Source of the DNA: Microbispora amethystogenes
GTDB lineage: Bacteria; Actinomycetota; Actinomycetes; Streptosporangiales; Streptosporangiaceae
Reading direction: 5' to 3'
NCBI RefSeq assembly: GCF_016863015.1
Contig: NZ_BOOB01000029.1
Coordinates: 45,419 to 109,418, forward strand
Length of the DNA: 64,000 bases
Numbering within the stretch: the first letter of the stretch is position 1; the number at the start of each line of letters is the position of its first letter. Made by a program: the position numbers and the translations under genes. Under the pieces are notes generated by a model. The model was not told where the DNA came from and searched no databases. It worked only from the letters and a program-made list of their open reading frames with translations. Positions 56,698-64,000 of the stretch are shown here, piece by piece.

Positions 56698-57939
56698 TTG
56701 GCGGAGAGGCTGCGAGTCGCGCTGCTGTCCTATCGCAGCAAGCCCACCTGCGGCGGCCAGGGGGTGTACCTACGCCACATCAGCCGTGAGCTCGTCGCCC
56801 TGGGCCATCACGTCGAGGTCTTCTCCGGCCAGCCCTACCCGGAGCTGGACGAGGGCGTGATCCTCAACAAGATCCCCAGCCTGGACCTCTACCGCGACGA
56901 GGACCCGTTCCGCACGCCGAAGCTCGCCGAATACCGCGACTGGATCGACGCGCTGGAGGTCGCCACCATGTGGACGGCCGGGTTCCCCGAGCCGCTGACG
57001 TTCAGCCTCCGTGCCTTCCGCGAGCTCAGGAAGCGGCGGGGCGACTTCGACGTCGTCCAGGACAACCAGACGCTTGGGTACGGCCTGCTCGGCATCCAGA
57101 AGCTGCTCCCCGTGGTCGGCACCATCCACCACCCCATCAGCGTCGACCGGCGGATCGAGCTGAAGGCCGCCAAGGGATGGAAGCGGCTGTCGATGCGCCG
57201 CTGGTACGGATTCGTCCGCATGCAGAGCGTCGTCGCCCCCCGGCTCAGCCCGATCCTGACCGTCAGCGAGTCGTCCCTCGCCGACATCCACCGCGACTTC
57301 AACGTGCCGCAGTCGAACATGCGGCTGATCCCCCTCGGCGTCGACACGCGGTTCTTCCACCCCCGGCCGGAACTGCCGAAGCGGGAGAACTCGATCGTGG
57401 CCGTGGCCAGCGCCGACTCCCCGATGAAGGGCGTCGCGACGCTGCTGCGGGCCGTGGCAAAGCTCGCCACCGAACGGGAGGTCAACCTGACCGTGGTGAG
57501 CAGGCCCACCCCCGGCGGGCCCACCGAACAGCTCGTCGGCGAGCTGTCGCTGCACGACCGCGTACGGTTCGTGCACGGCATCCCCGACGAGGAGCTGGCC
57601 GAGCTGATCGCCACCTCCGAGGTGGCGGTGGTCCCCTCCCTGTACGAGGGCTTCTCGCTGCCGGCCGTCGAGCACATGGCGTGCGGCACCCCGCTGGTCG
57701 CCTCGCGTACGGGCGCCCTGCCCGAGGTGGTCGGCGACGCGGCGATCCAGGTGGCACCGGGCGACCCGGAGGAGCTGGCCGCCGTGCTGCGCCGCCTGCT
57801 CGACTCCCCGCGGGAGCGCGAGGAGTACGGCCGCCGCGGCTACGACCGCGTGATGGAGCGCTACGCGTGGCCGGTCGTCGCCCGGCGCACCGTCGAGGCC
57901 TACCACGAGGCCATCGCCGCTCACACCCCCTCGCGGTGA
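56698..57939 (+). CDS. Glycosyltransferase family 4
   Basis: A 413-residue GT-B glycosyltransferase. The acceptor half has PTCGGQGVYLRHISREL; the donor half has ADSPMKGVATLLRAV, HGIPDEELAELIATSEVAVVPSLYEG and the ExnE motif GFSLPAVEHMACGTPL. TTG 56698 is the start, with AAGGGG about 9 nt upstream. It heads a run of plus-strand genes (methyltransferase, cyclase-fold protein) that are coupled or closely spaced. The sugar donor could be the product made from gmd, but this is inference. Confidence 0.9.
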   Translation: MAERLRVALLSYRSKPTCGGQGVYLRHISRELVALGHHVEVFSGQPYPELDEGVILNKIPSLDLYRDEDPFRTPKLAEYRDWIDALEVATMWTAGFPEPLTFSLRAFRELRKRRGDFDVVQDNQTLGYGLLGIQKLLPVVGTIHHPISVDRRIELKAAKGWKRLSMRRWYGFVRMQSVVAPRLSPILTVSESSLADIHRDFNVPQSNMRLIPLGVDTRFFHPRPELPKRENSIVAVASADSPMKGVATLLRAVAKLATEREVNLTVVSRPTPGGPTEQLVGELSLHDRVRFVHGIPDEELAELIATSEVAVVPSLYEGFSLPAVEHMACGTPLVASRTGALPEVVGDAAIQVAPGDPEELAAVLRRLLDSPREREEYGRRGYDRVMERYAWPVVARRTVEAYHEAIAAHTPSR

Positions 57940-57958
57940 CTCCCCGGCCCCCGAAGCA

Positions 57959-58010
57959 CACCCCACGCGGCACCACCCCACGCAGCGCCACCCCACGCAG
58001 CGCCACCCAC
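57959..58010. repeat. 15-bp tandem repeat between the GT4 and methyltransferase genes
   Basis: Units of 15 bp at 57959-57973, 57974-57988 and 57989-58003 (CACCCCACGCAGCGC, first copy slightly different) plus a partial fourth. The array fills most of the 87-bp gap and ends just before the ribosome binding site of the next gene. Confidence 0.8.
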
Positions 58011-58026
58011 GAAAGGCAGGCACCGA

Positions 58027-58740
58027 GTGCTGACCGTCGACTTCGCCCGGCTGCCGGTCGGACCGGGTGACCGCGTCCTCGACCTCGGGGCCGGTGGTGG
58101 CCGGCACGCCTTCGAGGTGCTGCGCCGCGGCGCCGACGTGACCGCCTTCGACATGGACGCCGCCGAGATGGAGAGCGTGGCGGCCATGTTCGCGGCCATG
58201 GACAAGGAGGGCGAGGTGCCGGCGGGCGCGACCGGTGACACCGTCGTCGGCGACGCCCTCGACATGCCGTTCCCCGACGCCTCCTTCGACCGCGTCATCG
58301 CCGCCGAGGTGCTGGAGCACATCCCCGACGACATGGCCGCGATGCGGGAGATCGTACGCGTGCTCAAGCCCGGCGGCCGGGCGGCGATCACGGTGCCGAG
58401 CTTCCTCCCCGAGCGCGTCTGCTGGGCGCTGTCGGAGGACTACCACACCACCCCCGGCGGACATATCCGGATTTATACGTTGGCGGAGCTCCAGGCGAAG
58501 CTCAAGGCCTCGGGCCTGGAGGTCGGCGGCCACCACCACGCGCACGGGCTGCACACGCCGTACTGGTGGATCAAGTGCGCGGTCGGAGTGAAGAACGACG
58601 AGCATCCGCTCGCCAAGGCGTACCACGAGCTTCTCGTCTGGGACATCATGAAGCGCCCCCTCGCCACCCGGCTGGCCGAGGCCGTGCTCAACCCCCTGAT
58701 CGGCAAGAGCGTGGTCGTCTACGTCCGGAAGCCCGCATGA
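58027..58740 (+). CDS. Class I SAM-dependent methyltransferase
   Basis: A 237-residue methyltransferase. The SAM motif I is VLDLGAGGGRHAFEV near residue 20, motif II-like ASFDRVIAAEVLEHIPDD and motif III RVLKPGGRAAITVPS follow. The C-terminal part (HHHAHGLHTPYWWIKCAV) is specific to this subgroup. The start GTG 58027 has GAAAGGCAGG upstream. Its stop overlaps the next ATG (ATGA), so it is coupled to the cyclase-fold gene. The acceptor is unknown; the neighbours suggest a glycosylated terpenoid or lipid. Confidence 0.9.
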   Translation: MLTVDFARLPVGPGDRVLDLGAGGGRHAFEVLRRGADVTAFDMDAAEMESVAAMFAAMDKEGEVPAGATGDTVVGDALDMPFPDASFDRVIAAEVLEHIPDDMAAMREIVRVLKPGGRAAITVPSFLPERVCWALSEDYHTTPGGHIRIYTLAELQAKLKASGLEVGGHHHAHGLHTPYWWIKCAVGVKNDEHPLAKAYHELLVWDIMKRPLATRLAEAVLNPLIGKSVVVYVRKPA

Positions 58741-59796
58741 GGCGGCTGCCGCACGTTCCCGGGATCATCACCGCCGACCAGGTCCTCCGTACGGCCGAGA
58801 GCATCGCCGCCATCCAGGACGACGAGGGCGGGGTGCCCTGGCCCGAGGGCCACATCGACGCCTGGAACCACATCGAGTGCCTGATGGCGCTGACCGTGGC
58901 CGGGCTGAGCGAGGAGGCCCGCAGGGGCTACGACTGGCTCGTACGGCATCAGCGCCCGGACGGCTCCTGGCCGATGCGGATCCGGGACGGGCGGCCCGCC
59001 GAGGCCGCCGGCGAGTCCAACCACGCGGCCTACATCGCGGTGGGGGTCTGGCACGACCTGCTGGTGACCGGCGACGAGGACTTCGCCCGCGCCATGTGGC
59101 CGACGGTGGTCCGGGGCCTCGGCTTCGTCATGGGGCTGCAGACCACGCGGGGCGAGATCCTCTGGCAGCGCGACGCCGAGGGCCGCCCGGCCGACTACGC
59201 CCTGCTCACCGGGTGCTCGTCGATCCACCAGGGCCTGCGGTGCGGGGCGCTGCTCGCCGAACGGCTGGGCGACCCGCAGCCCGACTGGGAGCTCGCCGCC
59301 GACCGGCTCGGCCACGTCGTCGCCCACCACCCCGAGGCGTTCGCCGACAAGAGCCGGTTCTCGATGGACTGGTACTACCCCGTGCTCGGCGGCGCCGTAC
59401 GCGGGGTGGACGCCGTACGCCGGTTCGACCTGGGATGGGACACCTTCGTGGAACCCGGCCTCGGGGCGCGCTGTGTCTCCGACCAGCCGTGGGTGACCGG
59501 CGCGGAGTCGTGCGAGCTGGCGCTCGCGCTCGACGCCGCCGGGCTGCCGGACCGCGCACTGACGGTGTTCGCGGACATGCAGCACCTGCGCCACGAGGAC
59601 GGGGCCTACTGGACCGGCTGGCAGTTCGTGAACGAGCGGCACTTCCCCGACGAGCGGTCGGGCTACACGGCGGCCGCGGTGGTGCTCGCCGCCGATGCGC
59701 TCGCCCACGCGACCCCCGGCTCGGGGATCTTCCGCGACGCCGGCGGCCGGGAGGCCCGCGTCACCGGCGAGTGCGGCTGCGAGCGCGCCCGCGCCT

Positions 59797-59798
<2 letters not shown>
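58737..59798 (+). CDS. Prenyltransferase/squalene-cyclase-like alpha-barrel protein
   Basis: A 353-residue protein with repeated helical hairpins of the terpenoid-cyclase or six-hairpin glycosidase type. Visible: DEGGVPWPEGHIDAWNHIE, the QxxxGxW-like repeat RHQRPDGSWPMRI, GESNHAAYIAVGVWHDLL and DGAYWTGWQFVNERHFPD. No DxDD protonation motif of squalene-hopene cyclase is visible, so it may be an enzyme of another type built on that fold. ATG 58737 overlaps the methyltransferase stop (ATGA). It ends at a 15-bp repeat array shared with the convergent gene. Confidence 0.75.
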
Positions 59799-61824
<2,026 letters not shown>

Positions 61825-61879
61825 GATCTCCCCGTCCGAGGGGATATCTCCGGCGGTCACGGGTACCCCGGTCGGCGAC

Positions 61880-62374
61880 ATGCAGACGTTCCTGCCGTAC
61901 CCGGACTTCACCGCCTCCGCACGCGTGCTCGACCCGCTCCGCCTGGGCAAGCAGCGGGTCGAGGCGCTGCAGGTCCTGCGCACGCTCACCATCCCGGGGT
62001 ACGGCTGGCGGCACCATCCCGTCGCCCACATGTGGGCTGGATACGAGGAGGCGCTGGTCCGATACGGCCTGGAGATCGTCGCGGCGTGGTGCGACATGGG
62101 CCGGGCCGACACCTGCGCCGGGACGATGACCAGGGAACTGCTCGGCTGCCGCGGCATCGAGACGCCCCGCCCCCAGACGGCCCTCGCCGAGGCGGGCGAG
62201 CTGCCGCCGTGGCTGGGCGATCCCGCCCTGCACCTCAGCCACCGCTCCGCCCTGCTGCGCAAGGACCCCGGGTTCTACGGCCCGCTCTTCCCCGGCGAGC
62301 CCGACGACCTCCCCTACGTCTGGCCCGGCTCCGACCGCGTCAACGCCCTGCTCCCACCCCGCCGGCCCGTCTGA
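61880..62374 (+). CDS. MSMEG_6728-family protein (pyrimidine-dimer glycosylase-related)
   Basis: A 164-residue protein of the MSMEG_6728 family, related to pyrimidine-dimer DNA glycosylase. Typical features are MQTFLPYPDFTASARVLDPL, GKQRVEALQVLRTL, HHPVAHMWAGYEEAL and HLSHRSALLRKDPGFYGPLF near the C-terminus. Members are thought to act on DNA, but the activity is not well described to my knowledge. It lies 55 bp after the alcohol dehydrogenase. Its start ATG 61880 has GGTCGGCG-type weak upstream sequence. Confidence 0.85.
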   Translation: MQTFLPYPDFTASARVLDPLRLGKQRVEALQVLRTLTIPGYGWRHHPVAHMWAGYEEALVRYGLEIVAAWCDMGRADTCAGTMTRELLGCRGIETPRPQTALAEAGELPPWLGDPALHLSHRSALLRKDPGFYGPLFPGEPDDLPYVWPGSDRVNALLPPRRPV

Positions 62375-62394
62375 AACCCACAGAGGCCGTTGTG

Positions 62395-62430
62395 TGTAGA
62401 TTGCATCTACGTAGATACAATCTACATAAT
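62395..62430 (+). promoter_or_regulatory. 32-bp near-perfect palindromic operator over the ATPase promoter
   Basis: Outer arms TGTAGATTG (62395-62403) and CAATCTACA (62418-62426) are perfect inverted repeats; the centre is ATCTACGTAGAT. Only one symmetric pair (62404/62417) breaks the symmetry. TTGCAT (62401-62406) and CATAAT (62425-62430) with 18-bp spacing are the -35 and -10 boxes, and CATAAT puts the transcript start at GTG 62437. The palindrome thus covers the whole core promoter. A related copy lies at 1574-1612. Confidence 0.8.
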
Positions 62431-62436
62431 GTCAGA

Positions 62437-63879
62437 GTGAGTGCGGTTCCTTTCATCGGCAGGCGACGAGAGCTGGCTGCCTTGACCAAGCGCCTCGACC
62501 GGGTCCGCCGGACCGGCGCCGGCTCCGCGATGGCCATCAGGGGACGTCGCCAGGTCGGCAAGTCCCGGCTCGTTCAAGAGTTCTGCGACCGGGCTGAAGT
62601 GCCGTACCTCTTCTTCACCGCGACCAAGGGGATGTCGCCGGTCGAGGCGGTTGGGGCGCTCTGCGCCGAACTCAAGGAGTCGTGCCTGCCCGCCGACCCC
62701 GAACAAGTCGTCCACGTCTCCAGCGGAAGCTGGCCGGAGGCGTTTCGGGTGCTGCACACGGCGATCCCCTTGGCCCCTTCTATTGTCGTCTTCGACGAGA
62801 TGCCCTGGCTCGCGGAACAGGACGACCTGTTCGACGGCGCGCTGCAAACGGCCTGGGACAGACTCCTGTCGGCCAAGCCCGTTCTCCTGCTCCTGCTCGG
62901 CAGCGACCTCCACATGATGGAGCGGCTGACCGCCTACGACCGCCCGTTCTACGGTCGCGCCGACACAATGGCGCTCGACCCGCTGGATCCCGCGGAGACC
63001 GCCGACGCCCTCGGTCTTACCGGCGGTGACGCGATCGACGCATACCTCACCAGTGGAGGGCTGCCCGGAATCCTGCGGGCCTGGCCGCACGGCACTCCCA
63101 CGCAGGAGTTCATCCGGCAGGAGTGCGAGGACCCGGCGTCCGCCTTGTTCGGCGTGCCCGAATCCGTCCTTCTCGCGGAGTTTCCCTCACCCGATCAGGC
63201 GCGCCGGGTGTTGGAGGCGGTCGGCAGCGGTGACAGGACACACGCCGCCATCGCCGCGACGGCGGGTGGGCGCGAGGGGCCTGTGCAGTCGGGGTCGCTC
63301 TCTCCTCTTCTTCGCCGGCTCACCGAGGAGAAGCGTGTCCTGGCGATGGACGAACCGTTGTCAGTCCAGGCCGGCAAGCCGGCGCTCTACCGCATCCGCG
63401 ACCACAATCTGCGGATGTACCTGGGCGTCCTGCGCGCCGCAGCGGAACATTCGCATCGTGGGCGGCCCGATCTCGCGTTCCGGCTCGTGCAGCGACGTTG
63501 GGCGAGCCTGAGAGGGCGGGCCGTCGAACCGGTCGTCAGAGATGCGCTGGGCATGGCGGCCGCGGCGGGAGAACTGCCCTGGCCCGACGCGGAGACCGTC
63601 GGCGGATGGTGGAACCGCCGGTTCTCCCCGGAAGTGGATCTGGTGGGAGCGGATCGGGCGCCGGTGGCACGACGGGTGCTGTTCGCGGGCTCGATCAAGT
63701 GGCTCGGCACGCCGTTCGACGGCCACGACCTGGCCGCGCTGCGTCGCGACGCACTACAGGTGCCTGGCTTCGAGACCGGTACGAGCGGTCTCGTTGTGGT
63801 CTCCCTGTCCGGCACCGACGGCACCATCGGCGCTGACCTGGTGTGGAACGCCGACAACCTCATCGCCGCATGGCGTTGA
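62437..63879 (+). CDS. DUF234-type AAA ATPase
   Basis: A 480-residue ATPase of the archaeal-type ATP-binding/DUF234 family, common in archaea and actinomycetes, role unknown. Walker A is GRRQVGKSRL near residue 30, Walker B VVFDEMPWLAE, and a sensor-like LLLGSDLHMM follows. After a winged-helix-like region (SGSLSPLLRRLTEEKRVL) comes DUF234, whose nuclease-like core should read D...(E/x)xK; here VDLVGADR and later GSIKWLG show Ser where many relatives have Glu. GTG 62437 appears leaderless. The palindromic operator suggests tight repression. It is a single-gene unit. Confidence 0.85.
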   Translation: MSAVPFIGRRRELAALTKRLDRVRRTGAGSAMAIRGRRQVGKSRLVQEFCDRAEVPYLFFTATKGMSPVEAVGALCAELKESCLPADPEQVVHVSSGSWPEAFRVLHTAIPLAPSIVVFDEMPWLAEQDDLFDGALQTAWDRLLSAKPVLLLLLGSDLHMMERLTAYDRPFYGRADTMALDPLDPAETADALGLTGGDAIDAYLTSGGLPGILRAWPHGTPTQEFIRQECEDPASALFGVPESVLLAEFPSPDQARRVLEAVGSGDRTHAAIAATAGGREGPVQSGSLSPLLRRLTEEKRVLAMDEPLSVQAGKPALYRIRDHNLRMYLGVLRAAAEHSHRGRPDLAFRLVQRRWASLRGRAVEPVVRDALGMAAAAGELPWPDAETVGGWWNRRFSPEVDLVGADRAPVARRVLFAGSIKWLGTPFDGHDLAALRRDALQVPGFETGTSGLVVVSLSGTDGTIGADLVWNADNLIAAWR

Positions 63880-63903
63880 TCGGTAGGCGGCTCCACCGGA
63901 CGG

Positions 63904-63943
63904 ACGGGTAGCCCCCGGAGGTGTCCCCCCTTGGGCTACCCGT
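63904..63943. terminator. Bidirectional terminator between convergent genes
   Basis: ACGGGTAGCCC (63904-63914) pairs perfectly with 63933-63943 around an 18-nt loop. It lies between the ATPase stop (63879) and the stop of the minus-strand gene at the window edge. A 12-bp perfect palindrome, TCAGCCGGCTGA (63943-63954), follows directly. Confidence 0.7.
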
Positions 63944-63958
63944 CAGCCGGCTGACAGA

Positions 63959-64000
63959 TCAGCTCTCGGAGGAGAAGGCGGCGTCGAAGGCCGCGTCGGG
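63959..64000 (-). CDS. C-terminus of an unknown gene, cut by the window edge
   Basis: Only the last 13 codons are inside the window: the minus strand reads PDAAFDAAFSSES and a TGA at 63961-63959. Codon use is typical of real genes here (third-position G or C in every codon). Partial; function cannot be told. Confidence 0.55.
   Translation of the reverse strand, partial: PDAAFDAAFSSES

Noticed and set aside
57959..58010. Intergenic tandem repeat considered as a CRISPR array
   Set aside because: Units are contiguous, 15 bp, without spacers; this is a minisatellite.

Overview
The window is high-GC actinobacterial chromosome with GTG and TTG starts and many ATGA/GTGA start-stop overlaps. A GlgE-type alpha-glucan operon, several Hanks-type kinases and the order ligA, MetE-like, mnmA, cysteine desulfurase, etfA/etfB, which I recall from mycobacteria, point to a filamentous actinomycete. 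I would guess the Streptosporangiales, on style only. There are no rRNAs, tRNAs, CRISPR arrays, insertion sequences or prophage genes.

Layout. 0-1.8 kb: an accessory cassette of small unknown genes, two of them diverged duplicates, then a strong terminator and a decayed-looking operator. 1.9-8.9 kb: ligA, a small secreted protein, a MetE-like protein, an MBL-fold hydrolase, mnmA and a DUF695-like gene. 9-12.8 kb: an inserted redox module (DUF2231-Rieske, hemerythrin, membrane protein, cytochrome b561 fused to a molybdopterin oxidoreductase, zinc ribbon). 12.8-19 kb: cysteine desulfurase, a TetR/MFS pair, an SRPBCC protein and etfBA. 19.1-24.7 kb: three Ser/Thr kinases in a row. 24.8-29.7 kb: YbaK-like editing protein, an M55 peptidase coupled to a PP-loop ATPase, a coiled-coil protein, enoyl-CoA hydratase and a GT4.

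29.7-40.2 kb is the alpha-glucan locus: glgP faces glgE-treS-maltokinase-glgB. TreS makes maltose from trehalose, the kinase makes maltose 1-phosphate, GlgE polymerises it, GlgB branches the product and GlgP degrades it. 40.2-47.9 kb holds a quinone-reductase-like MDR protein, a DUF2306 membrane protein, a NarL-type two-component system, a secreted GH18 chitinase under a promoter with a perfect palindrome at +1, SppA and a flavin reductase. 47.9-51.2 kb is an OpuC/ProU-type osmoprotectant ABC operon. 51.5-54.1 kb is an 868-residue protein with a sigma-like N-terminus, a long repetitive middle and a C-terminal membrane anchor.

54.2-61.8 kb begins with a KstR-like TetR regulator flanked by KstR-type operator matches, then a YjbR-like protein, GDP-mannose dehydratase, and a group of unknown pathway: GT4, methyltransferase, cyclase-fold protein, second methyltransferase, ferredoxin and zinc alcohol dehydrogenase. 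The right end has a MSMEG_6728-like protein, a DUF234-type ATPase whose promoter is covered by a 32-bp near-perfect palindrome, a bidirectional terminator, and the tail of one more gene.

Cross-cutting points: the palindrome at 62.4 kb has a clear relative at 1.6 kb, at the opposite end of the window; several genes appear leaderless (5996, 5977, 54251, 62437); and short repeats with a 15-bp period recur at five separate places, two of them intergenic.
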